From NCBI GenBank assembly GCA_022447545.1, contig JAKVBI010000005.1, forward strand, positions 62,001 to 126,000: a stretch of DNA of 64,000 bases, written 5' to 3'. This DNA comes from Myxococcota bacterium (GTDB lineage Bacteria; Myxococcota_A; UBA9160; SMWR01). Of this stretch, positions 52,867-60,563 are shown piece by piece; the stretch's first letter is position 1; every line of letters starts with the position of its first letter. Made by a program: the position numbers and the translations under genes. The notes beneath the pieces were generated by a model, which was given only the letters and a program-made list of their open reading frames with translations, was not told the origin of the DNA and did not search any database.

Positions 52867-54456
52867 ATGGATATTTCGTTGGAACGCACGATTCCCAGGC
52901 TCGTGCACGCGGCTGCCAAGGCCTACGGAAACAGAAATGCCATCGAAGACGGCGATGTGACCCTCAGCTTCGAGGAACTCGAACGAGAATCGCTGCGAGC
53001 CGCACGTGCATTCAACGCTTCCGGGGTGGAGCACGGTGATCGCATCGCCATCTGGGCTCCGAACATCTACGAATGGATTCTGGCTGCTATCGGGCTCCAG
53101 TCAACGGGCGCGATCCTCGTACCCCTCAACACTCGGCTCAAGGGATCCGAAGCCGGCTACATCCTACGCAAGAGCAGAGCCCGCATGATCTTCATGATCG
53201 GGAACTTCCTGGACGCCGACTACGTCGGGATGTTGGCCGATCAGGATCTCCCCGACCTTCGGGAGATCGTGGTGTTCCGCGACGACTCCACCGAGCAGAC
53301 GACCTGGGCAGATTTTCTGGCCCGTGGTGAGGGAGTTCCAGAAGAAGAGGCTCGTGAACGGGCGCTCGCCGTGGGGCCCGACGATCTCGCCGACATCATG
53401 TTCACTTCGGGCACCACGGGTCAGCCCAAAGGGGTGATGACGGCCCATGAGCAGAACTTGCGCGGATTCAAGGCTTGGACCGAGGTGGTGGGGCTGGCAG
53501 AGGGGGACCGCTACCTGATCGTGAATCCCTTCTTCCACGCGTTCGGGTACAAGTCGGGTTGGCTGTCGTCCATCATGCGGGGCGCCACGATATTGCCCCA
53601 CCAGGTCTTCGATGTGCCCGCAGTGCTCGAGCGCGCCAGTCGGGAGCGCATCAGTGTTCTCCCGGGTCCTCCGACCCTCTATCAGTCGATTCTCGCCCAC
53701 CCCGACCGGGACGCCCATGATTTGAGCTGCCTGCGTCTTGCAGTGACCGGGGCGGCCGCAATTCCCGTGGAGTTGATCCACCGCATGCGGCGCGATCTCA
53801 GCTTCGACACCGTCATCACGGGGTACGGTCTGACCGAGGCCAGCGGCATTGCCACCATGTGCCGCTTCGACGACAGTCCGGAGACCATCGCATTGACCTC
53901 CGGGCGCGCGATTCCCGATGTCGAGGTTTTGTGCGTCGATGACGACGGTCGAGAAGTTCCCCGGGGCGAACCGGGGGAGGTTGTGATCCGGGGCTACAAC
54001 GTGATGCGGGGATATTTGGATGATGAGGCCGAAACCGCTGCGACGATCGATGCCGAGGGCTGGCTCCACACCGGGGACATCGGCGTCATGGACGACGCGG
54101 GTTATCTGAAGATCACCGACCGCAAGAAGGACATGTTCATCATGGGCGGCTTCAACTGTTATCCCGCTGAGATCGAGAGCCTGATGTTCGAGCACCAAGG
54201 CATCGCTCAGGTGGCCGTGATCGGGATTCCCGACGAGCGCATGGGTGAGGTCGGCATGGCATTCGTCGTGCCCCTCGAAGGTGTGGAGTTGACCGAAGAG
54301 GAGATCTCGGCCTGGTGCCGGGACCACATGGCCAACTACAAGGTGCCCCGTCGTGTCGCTCTGGTAGACGAACTGCCCACCAACGCGACGGGTAAGATCA
54401 CCAAGTTCGTTCTGAGGGAGTGGGCGACCGAGGGCGGTGGGGAGAAGATCAATTGA
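52867..54456 (+). CDS. AMP-forming acyl-CoA synthetase (FadD3-like)
   Basis: A 529-residue adenylate-forming enzyme. P-loop-like FTSGTTGQPKG at residues 179-189, GYGLTEASGIATM, WLHTGDIGVMD, and FIMGGFNCYPAEIE near 430. The last motif is that of FadD3-like ligases acting on sterol ring remnants and of long-chain ligases. C-terminal lysine in ATGKITK. AAGGATCCC precedes the ATG. Its stop overlaps the TTG of the next synthetase (TTGA), so both are made together. Confidence 0.88.
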   Translation: MDISLERTIPRLVHAAAKAYGNRNAIEDGDVTLSFEELERESLRAARAFNASGVEHGDRIAIWAPNIYEWILAAIGLQSTGAILVPLNTRLKGSEAGYILRKSRARMIFMIGNFLDADYVGMLADQDLPDLREIVVFRDDSTEQTTWADFLARGEGVPEEEARERALAVGPDDLADIMFTSGTTGQPKGVMTAHEQNLRGFKAWTEVVGLAEGDRYLIVNPFFHAFGYKSGWLSSIMRGATILPHQVFDVPAVLERASRERISVLPGPPTLYQSILAHPDRDAHDLSCLRLAVTGAAAIPVELIHRMRRDLSFDTVITGYGLTEASGIATMCRFDDSPETIALTSGRAIPDVEVLCVDDDGREVPRGEPGEVVIRGYNVMRGYLDDEAETAATIDAEGWLHTGDIGVMDDAGYLKITDRKKDMFIMGGFNCYPAEIESLMFEHQGIAQVAVIGIPDERMGEVGMAFVVPLEGVELTEEEISAWCRDHMANYKVPRRVALVDELPTNATGKITKFVLREWATEGGGEKIN

Positions 54457-56000
54457 GCGGGCAAAGCTGGGGAAGCTTGTGGGATCTGATCGAGTGGCGA
54501 GTTGCCGAAACCCCAGACGCTCGCTTTTGTCTCGATGATGCCGGGCGCGAGCTGAGTTTTACCGAGTATCGCGACAGCATCGAGCGCGCGGCGGCGGGAC
54601 TGCAGGCATTGGGGATCGGCGAAGGGACGGCGGTGACCTGGATCCTTCCCACGCGGGTGAGTGCTTTGATCCTGATGGGCGCGTTGTCGCGCTTGGGCGC
54701 CGTGCAAAATCCGGTCATCCCCATCTATCGCCACCGAGAAGTGGACTTCGTGACGCGTCAGACCGGTGCGAGTTTCCTGATCGTCCCCACGGAATTTCGC
54801 GGCTTCGACTACGCCGGTATGGCTGGGGAACTCGCCCAGGAGAATCCCGAACTCGAGGTTCTGGTGGTTGAGCACGATCTTCCCGAAGGCGACCCCTCCG
54901 CACTGCCGCCCCCGCCGCCTTCTTGTACTCCTGACGAAGCCCCGGTGCGCTGGATCTTCTACACCTCGGGGACGACTTCGGACCCCAAGGGCGCGCGTCA
55001 CACCGACCAGACGCTGCTCGCCACGAGTGTGGGATTTTCGCGCACCATGGATCTGCAACCTGGCGAGAGCATTGGGCTGGTGTTTCCCGTCACCCACATC
55101 GGCGGTGCGAACTGGCTCATGGCCGCGCTGATCTCCGGCAGCCACCACCTGGTGGTGGAGATCTTTGGTCCCGAGAGCGTGGATTTTCTCTCGGAGCAGG
55201 ACGTTCGACATGCGGGTTCGGGGACCGCTTTCTTCAACCTCTATCTCTCGAGGCAGCGCGAACATCCTGAAAAACCACTGTTTCCCAATGTTCGAACATT
55301 TCCAGGCGGCGGGGCGCCCAAGCCTCCGACTCTGCACCAGGAGATGAAGTCCGAGCTCGGAGGCTATGGGATCATCGCTGGCTACGGGTTGACCGAGTGC
55401 CCCATCATCGCCATGTGCACCACCGAGGATCCCGATGACAAGCTGGCTGTCACTGAGGGGAAGGTCAATCCCTCCCATGCCCGGATCCGGGTGGTGAAGC
55501 TCGATGGCAGTCCGGCTGCGCCGGGCGAGGAGGGGGAGCTGCGAGTCTGGGGCCCTCAGTTGTGCAAAGGCTATCTCGACACCGCCCTCAATGATGCGGG
55601 GTTCGACGACGAGGGCTTCTTCTTGACCGGCGACCTCGGATTCGTCGATGAGGATGGCTACGTGGTGATCACGGGTCGGGTCAAGGACGTGATCATCCGC
55701 AATGCCGAGAACATCAGCGCCAAGGAGATCGAAGATCTCCTGTACGAGCACCCGAAGGTGGCGGATGTGGCGGTGGTGGGCCTACCCGACCCGAAGACCG
55801 GGGAGCGTGCCTGTGCCGTGGTGGCCAGCACATCGGCGGGCGACAACCTCGCGTTCGAGGAGATGGTCGACTATCTAAAGTCCAAGCGGATGATGATGCA
55901 GAAGATTCCTGAGCAACTGGAGATCGTGGACGAGATACCGCGCAACCCGAGCGGAAAGATTCTCAAGAACCAACTGCGCGAAACCTACGGCGGAAAGTGA
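54453..56000 (+). CDS. AMP-forming acyl-CoA synthetase
   Basis: A 515-residue adenylate-forming enzyme. FYTSGTTSDPKGA at residues 169-181, AGYGLTECPIIAM, GFFLTGDLGFVDE, and a C-terminal Lys in PSGKILK. The start is TTG, overlapping the previous stop, with GGGGAGAAG upstream. It is less similar to its neighbour than simple duplication would give, so the two probably act on different acids. Its gene is 42 bases upstream of the Ltp2-like aldolase. Confidence 0.88.
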   Translation: MSGQSWGSLWDLIEWRVAETPDARFCLDDAGRELSFTEYRDSIERAAAGLQALGIGEGTAVTWILPTRVSALILMGALSRLGAVQNPVIPIYRHREVDFVTRQTGASFLIVPTEFRGFDYAGMAGELAQENPELEVLVVEHDLPEGDPSALPPPPPSCTPDEAPVRWIFYTSGTTSDPKGARHTDQTLLATSVGFSRTMDLQPGESIGLVFPVTHIGGANWLMAALISGSHHLVVEIFGPESVDFLSEQDVRHAGSGTAFFNLYLSRQREHPEKPLFPNVRTFPGGGAPKPPTLHQEMKSELGGYGIIAGYGLTECPIIAMCTTEDPDDKLAVTEGKVNPSHARIRVVKLDGSPAAPGEEGELRVWGPQLCKGYLDTALNDAGFDDEGFFLTGDLGFVDEDGYVVITGRVKDVIIRNAENISAKEIEDLLYEHPKVADVAVVGLPDPKTGERACAVVASTSAGDNLAFEEMVDYLKSKRMMMQKIPEQLEIVDEIPRNPSGKILKNQLRETYGGK

Positions 56001-56042
56001 GTCACTCGGTCGGAGTGCTCGTTTGACCTGGGAGGAAGCATT

Positions 56043-57179
56043 GTGAAAGACGCAACAGCCATCGTCGGGATTGCCGAGTCGAAGTTCTCGAAGAACCTCG
56101 AGGCTTCAGAGTGCCAACTCGCCAGTGAGGTGATCATTGCTGCACTGGCCGAGGCGGGGCTCAAGCCGTCGGATGTGGACGGGATGGCGTCCTACACCAT
56201 GGAGACGACCAGCGAGGTCGACATCGCCAAGAACATGGGCGCCGGAGACATCAATTTTTTTGGGCAGGTCGGTTATGGCGGCGGAGCGGGGCCCGGATGC
56301 GTGGGGCTCATTGCCATGGCGGTTGCGACGGGCCAATGCGAGGTTGGAGTGGCTTGGCGCTCGCGCAAGCGCGGCTCGGGTCAGCGTCCCTGGGCGGCCA
56401 ATGATCAGGTCACCGTGGGGGCCTCTTGGACCCGTCCCTGGGGACTCCTACGACCCGCCGACGAGATCGGAATGCTGACGCGTCGCTACATGCACGAGTA
56501 TGGGGCAACCCGCGAGCACCTGTGCAACGTGGCCATGTCCGTGCGTAAACACGCCAACAACAATCCCAACGCGATCATGTACGAGCGCAAGATGACGCGC
56601 GACGACTACATGAATGCCCGCTGGATTTCCGAGCCCCTGTGTCTGTTCGACAACTGCCTTGAAACCGATGGAGCCCTGGCCTGTGTGGTGGTGTCCGCTG
56701 AACGCGCCAAGGATTGCCCCCAGACGCCGGTCTACATTCACTCGGTTTCCCAGGGGTTGCCGCCCCAGCATCAAACCATGACGAATTACTGGAACGAGGA
56801 CCCGCTGCGGGGGCCGGCCTGGTGTTGTGCCGACGGTCTCTACAAGACGTCCGACATCAAGCCCGAAGACATCAAGGTGGCCCAACTCTACGATGCGTTC
56901 AGCCCGCTCATTATCCTGTCCCTCGAGGGGTATGGGTTCTGCGAGCGGGGTGAGGGGGCGGCCTTCACGGAGGACGGCGGCATCGAAGTCGGGGGGCGAT
57001 TGCCCGTGAATACCTCGGGGGGTGGCTTGTCCGAAGCCTATGTGCACGGATTCAACCTGATCAACGAAAACGTGCGCCAGATGCGAGGGACTTCGTGCAA
57101 CCAGGTGGAGGGTGCCGACACCTGCATCGTGACCGCAGGTGAGGGCGTGCCCACCAGCGCAATGATTCTCAGGAGGTGA
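56043..57179 (+). CDS. Ltp2-like thiolase-fold aldolase
   Basis: A 378-residue thiolase superfamily protein. The nucleophile region is GYGGGAGPGC (no Cys in place) and the GHP element is lost. Instead it has Tyr283 in QLYDAFSP and Tyr333 in SEAYVHG, 50 residues apart, the spacing and context of the two tyrosines assigned catalytic roles in Ltp2. Ltp2 with its DUF35 partner cleaves a beta-hydroxy acyl-CoA by retro-aldol reaction. GTG start; the last codons AGG AGG TGA form the ribosome binding site of the next gene. Cytoplasmic. Confidence 0.87.
   Translation: MKDATAIVGIAESKFSKNLEASECQLASEVIIAALAEAGLKPSDVDGMASYTMETTSEVDIAKNMGAGDINFFGQVGYGGGAGPGCVGLIAMAVATGQCEVGVAWRSRKRGSGQRPWAANDQVTVGASWTRPWGLLRPADEIGMLTRRYMHEYGATREHLCNVAMSVRKHANNNPNAIMYERKMTRDDYMNARWISEPLCLFDNCLETDGALACVVVSAERAKDCPQTPVYIHSVSQGLPPQHQTMTNYWNEDPLRGPAWCCADGLYKTSDIKPEDIKVAQLYDAFSPLIILSLEGYGFCERGEGAAFTEDGGIEVGGRLPVNTSGGGLSEAYVHGFNLINENVRQMRGTSCNQVEGADTCIVTAGEGVPTSAMILRR
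57171..57179 (+). promoter_or_regulatory. Ribosome binding site embedded in aldolase C terminus
   Basis: AGGAGGTGA is a full match to the 16S anti-Shine-Dalgarno complement. It encodes the final Arg-Arg-stop of the aldolase and lies 7 bases (from AGGAGG) before the GTG of the DUF35 gene. Termination of one gene thus coincides with initiation of the next. Confidence 0.75.
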
Positions 57180-57183
57180 CCCC

Positions 57184-57618
57184 GTGAGCCAGGACGTATT
57201 GCTTCCCGCCATTGGACCGGATGAAGCTCCCTTTTGGGAGTACACCCGCAAGGGCGAATTGCGAATTCAACAGTGCAGTGGGTGCGAGCGCTTGCGCTTC
57301 CCTCCGCGTCCCATGTGTCCCGATTGTCACTCGACCGACTCTCACTGGACCCTTGTTTCCGGAAGGGGAACGGTGTGGTCGTACGTGGTTCCCCACCCGC
57401 CGCTGCTGCCACAATTCATGCCCCTTGCTCCCTACCATGTGATCACCGTTGCACTCGATGAGAACCCCACGATCCGTCTACTGGGAAATCTGGTGGAGAA
57501 AGCCGGCGACCCCATCAACGCCATCGATCCCGCTACCATCGAAATTGGCATGGCGGTTCAGGTGGTCTTCGAAGCGGTGAACGACGAGATCCACATGCCG
57601 CGCTGGGTTCGCGTATAG
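57184..57618 (+). CDS. DUF35 OB-fold protein with zinc ribbon, partner of the aldolase
   Basis: A 144-residue DUF35 protein. A rubredoxin-like zinc ribbon (CSGC, then MCPDC) occupies residues 32-51, and an OB-fold follows (GRGTVWSYVVPHPP onward). In known systems it docks on Ltp2 and helps bind CoA. GTG start just after the embedded ribosome binding site. Partner assignment is strong because of adjacency. Confidence 0.9.
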   Translation: MSQDVLLPAIGPDEAPFWEYTRKGELRIQQCSGCERLRFPPRPMCPDCHSTDSHWTLVSGRGTVWSYVVPHPPLLPQFMPLAPYHVITVALDENPTIRLLGNLVEKAGDPINAIDPATIEIGMAVQVVFEAVNDEIHMPRWVRV

Positions 57619-57677
57619 GACGCGGCCCTGTCGTGCGGAACTGATCTCCCGCTGCTCGACCGGCCACTGCGGCATGC

Positions 57678-58511
57678 TCAGAGGTACTGGGTGTAACCAT
57701 CCAGAATGGGCATGACCTCGTCGGCGGGTGCCGATGGCAGCCTCAGGACCACCTCGGTGATTCCCAGAGACTGGTAGTAGTCGAGCTTTTCCGGGCTGGG
57801 CAACACCCCGAAGGGCACCAGGTGCAGGTCCTCGGGGTTTCGGCCGCGCTCTTCGACGGCTTGGCGCAGGGCGACGAGAGCCTCCCGCATGCCAGCACCA
57901 CCAATGGGCATCCAGCCGTCTGCATACTCGGCGACCTGAGCGAAGATCTTGGGCCCCGGGGCGCCGCCGATGAGGATCCGCGGACCGGGCTTTTGGAGAG
58001 GTTTGGGCCACTGCCAACTGGGCTCGAAATCTACGAACTCGCCGTGGTACTCGGCCACGTCCTCACGCCACAGTTCCTGCATGGCCAGCATGTGTTCTCG
58101 GACGCGCTCGCGACGGGTCCGGACCTCGATGCCGTGGTTCTCCATCTCTTCGTGGTTCCAGCCGAAGCCGATCCCCAGCACCAGGCGGCCCGAGGCGATT
58201 CGGTCCAGGGTGGCGATCTGCTTGGCGAAGGTGATGGGGTCGTGCTGGGCTGGCAGGCTGATTCCCGTTCCCAATAGGATCCGATCGGTCACGCTGGCGG
58301 CGGCGGCGAGCACGATATAAGGGTCGAAGGAGCGGAGGTATTCCTCGTCGAGTTCTTCGGTTCCCGTCGGCGGGGGGGTCCGCCGGCTCGTGGGGATGTG
58401 GGTGTGCTCGGGGACGTAGAGCGAGTAAAAGCCGCGTTCTTCCGCCTGCCGTGCGAGGTCGACGGGATCCATCGAGAGGTCTGTGGCGTGAAGGGTGACC
58501 CCGATCTCCAT
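57678..58511 (-). CDS. LLM-class F420-dependent oxidoreductase
   Basis: A 277-residue luciferase-like protein. GFYSLYVPEHTHIP near residue 28, DRILLGTGISLPAQHDP, SGRLVLGIGFGWNHEE and GPRILIGG mark the LLM fold. The start is ATG after GGAGATC; an open frame reaching upstream is antisense to the SDR gene and ignored. Divergent from the SDR, sharing a 177-base regulatory gap. It is convergent with the DUF35 gene. Confidence 0.83.
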   Translation of the reverse strand: MEIGVTLHATDLSMDPVDLARQAEERGFYSLYVPEHTHIPTSRRTPPPTGTEELDEEYLRSFDPYIVLAAAASVTDRILLGTGISLPAQHDPITFAKQIATLDRIASGRLVLGIGFGWNHEEMENHGIEVRTRRERVREHMLAMQELWREDVAEYHGEFVDFEPSWQWPKPLQKPGPRILIGGAPGPKIFAQVAEYADGWMPIGGAGMREALVALRQAVEERGRNPEDLHLVPFGVLPSPEKLDYYQSLGITEVVLRLPSAPADEVMPILDGYTQYL

Positions 58512-58571
58512 GGTTTTGATCTCCTCTGGCGACTGATCGCGTTTTGTGGCTGCGCCGGCTGCGGGCTCGAC

Positions 58572-58586
58572 CGCTGCAAAACAGCG
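58572..58586. promoter_or_regulatory. Inverted repeat in LLM/SDR divergent gap
   Basis: CGCTG and CAGCG flank the 5-base CAAAA. It lies 61 bases upstream of the LLM start. It could be a regulator site or a short hairpin; weak alone. Confidence 0.3.
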
Positions 58587-58644
58587 CACGGAAACGCTCG
58601 ATCGCAGCAGCCGGAGATGCGAGTATAGGCCGCGCACGTTGGGA

Positions 58645-58660
58645 GTTCCGCAAACGGAAC
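58645..58660. promoter_or_regulatory. Candidate operator GTTCCG-N4-CGGAAC
   Basis: A perfect 6-base palindrome with a 4-base spacer (CAAA), 28 bases upstream of the SDR start. Its place and symmetry suit a dimeric repressor such as a TetR-family protein, which often govern acyl-CoA genes. No regulator gene is in the window. Confidence 0.4.
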
Positions 58661-58688
58661 CATGGAATTGAATACAGGAGTTGATCCA

Positions 58689-59582
58689 ATGAAAGTTCTG
58701 GAAGGCAAGGCATCTGTCGTCACGGGGGGTGGGCGCGGCATCGGGCGGGGACATTGCCTGCGCCTCGCGGAGAACGGAGGTGCCGTCGTGGTCAATGACG
58801 TCGACCTCGAAGAGGCGAAGAAGGTCGTGGCGGAGATCGAGCAGGCCGGCGGCAAGGCGAGTGCCAACGACTCCGACATCGGAACCCGCGAAGGGGCGGC
58901 TCAGCTCGTCGACCAGTGCGTCTCGGAATTCGGACGCATCGATGGCTGCGTGAACAACGCCGGGATCGTGCGGGATCGCACCTTCCTGAAGATGACGGAC
59001 AGCGAGTTCGATGACGTCTTCCGGATCCACGCCAAGGGCACTTTCATGTGCGCCCAGGAGGCCGCGCTCCGCATGAAGGAGCAGGGAGGTGGCGGATCCA
59101 TCGTGAATACGGTTTCCGCGGCCCACTATGGGAATTTCGGGCAGACCAACTACGCGGGCGCCAAGGGGGCCATCGCCTCCATGACCTACACCTGGGCGTT
59201 GGAGCTTTCCCGCTACGGGATCAGGGTCAATGCCATCAGTCCCTCGGGAAGTACCCGCATGTCCGCCACCTACAAGGGGGCAGATGGCAAGGAGGTGGAG
59301 GCCCCGTTCGTGGACCCCACCCTCAATGGTCACTTCGTGGCCTGGTTGTGCAGTGACGATGCGAACTGGGTGACGGGTCAGCTGTTTGGCACGGGCCGCG
59401 ACCGCGTGCTGGTGGTCGAGCAACCGCGCTACGGCACGGGGATGTTCATGCCCGGCGGGCTGACGGTGGCTGAACTCCAGGAGCACTTCCGCGGCAGTCT
59501 CGGCGACAAGCTCGAGTCCTTCGGTTTGATGAAGTCCGCCTATCCGTTCCACGACGGCGTGGGACCCAAGCCCAAGTCCTAG
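58689..59582 (+). CDS. MFE-2-type short-chain dehydrogenase
   Basis: A 297-residue SDR. NAD loop TGGGRGIG near residue 13, AVVVNDVDLEEA, NNAG, and the catalytic YAGAK in SAAHYGNFGQTNYAGAK. A C-terminal extension of about 60 residues is shared with the copy at 37.6 kb. It likely oxidises a 3-hydroxyacyl-CoA. CAGGAG precedes the ATG. Its gap upstream carries the palindromic candidate operator. Confidence 0.87.
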   Translation: MKVLEGKASVVTGGGRGIGRGHCLRLAENGGAVVVNDVDLEEAKKVVAEIEQAGGKASANDSDIGTREGAAQLVDQCVSEFGRIDGCVNNAGIVRDRTFLKMTDSEFDDVFRIHAKGTFMCAQEAALRMKEQGGGGSIVNTVSAAHYGNFGQTNYAGAKGAIASMTYTWALELSRYGIRVNAISPSGSTRMSATYKGADGKEVEAPFVDPTLNGHFVAWLCSDDANWVTGQLFGTGRDRVLVVEQPRYGTGMFMPGGLTVAELQEHFRGSLGDKLESFGLMKSAYPFHDGVGPKPKS

Positions 59583-59630
59583 GGGTCGACGGAGGGGCGA
59601 TCGAAACCCCGAAGGTTCAAGGACGCGCGC

Positions 59631-59648
59631 GGGCGCCTGGGGGCGCCC
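59631..59648 (+). terminator. GC-rich stem-loop before the thioesterase
   Basis: GGGCGCC and GGCGCCC form a 7-base stem with a 4-base loop, about 48 bases after the SDR stop and 20 before the thioesterase GTG. No U-tract. It might end the SDR transcript or shape the leader of the next gene. Confidence 0.3.
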
Positions 59649-59668
59649 AGCGTGCTACCCCTTGGCGC

Positions 59669-60541
59669 GTGCATCCTCTACAGCAGCGTCTTCTCGAATG
59701 CCTGAACCTCGAACTCGTCGGCGAGGACCTCCATCGCGGGGTGTGCGAGGACGATCGTCACGGCAGGATCTTTGGCGGCCAGGTCGTCGGGCAGGCTCTG
59801 GTGGCCGCCCAGCGCAGTGTCGAGGGGCGCCGAGCCCATTCGATCCACGCCTACTTTCTGCGCATGGGCGACCCGGCGCTCCCCATCGACTTTCGCGTGG
59901 AACGAACCCGCGAGGGCAGGGCCTTCGCGACACGCCAGGTCCTCGCCGTGCAGGATGAGGAACCGATCTTCCAGATGATCGCGTCATTCATGCGCGAAGA
60001 AGAGGGCTACGAGCATCAGGCGACGGCGCCACCGGCGCCGGACCCGGAGAGCCTTCCGCCTCTGGAGGAACTCGTGGGAGTCCGCGGTGCTCGCCTTCCT
60101 GAGGGCTCGCGTCACTGGGCGGGAAAGCCTCGTTCGATCGACATGCGCCACGCCGTAGTTCCGTACTATCTCGGAGGCGACGTCGGTCGCGAGCCCATGG
60201 TGGCCTGGTTCCGAACCCACGACCCCCTGCCGGATGACCCCGACCTCCATCGCGCGATCATCGCCTACACGAGCGACATGTCCCTCAACGACACGGCCAT
60301 CCGCGCCCACGGCCATGAGGGGCCTCTGGGTGCGCCCATGATGTCGAGCCTCGACCACGCCGTGTGGTTCCACGTCGACGCGCGCGCCGACGAGTGGCTG
60401 CTGTGGGTTTGCGACAGTCCTCGTGCCGCTGCGGCTCGTGGCTTTTCGCGCGGTGTCATCTACCGCCAGGACGGTGTGCAGGTGGCCACGGTGGCCCAGG
60501 AATCTCTCATGCGCCCGATGCGGGAACCCTCGCCGCGCTGA
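59669..60541 (+). CDS. tesB: Acyl-CoA thioesterase II (double hotdog)
   Basis: A 290-residue TesB. First hotdog with RIFGGQVVGQALVAAQRSV near residue 33 and HSIHAYFLRMGDP; second hotdog with HDPLPDDPDLHRAIIAYTSDMSL, where the catalytic Asp lies, and SLDHAVWFH. It hydrolyses acyl-CoA to free acid and CoA in the cytoplasm, and may rescue CoA from dead-end intermediates. GTG start without a strong ribosome binding site. Confidence 0.92.
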   Translation: MHPLQQRLLECLNLELVGEDLHRGVCEDDRHGRIFGGQVVGQALVAAQRSVEGRRAHSIHAYFLRMGDPALPIDFRVERTREGRAFATRQVLAVQDEEPIFQMIASFMREEEGYEHQATAPPAPDPESLPPLEELVGVRGARLPEGSRHWAGKPRSIDMRHAVVPYYLGGDVGREPMVAWFRTHDPLPDDPDLHRAIIAYTSDMSLNDTAIRAHGHEGPLGAPMMSSLDHAVWFHVDARADEWLLWVCDSPRAAAARGFSRGVIYRQDGVQVATVAQESLMRPMREPSPR

Positions 60542-60563
60542 CTCGGATTGCCGTCGGGTGGGA

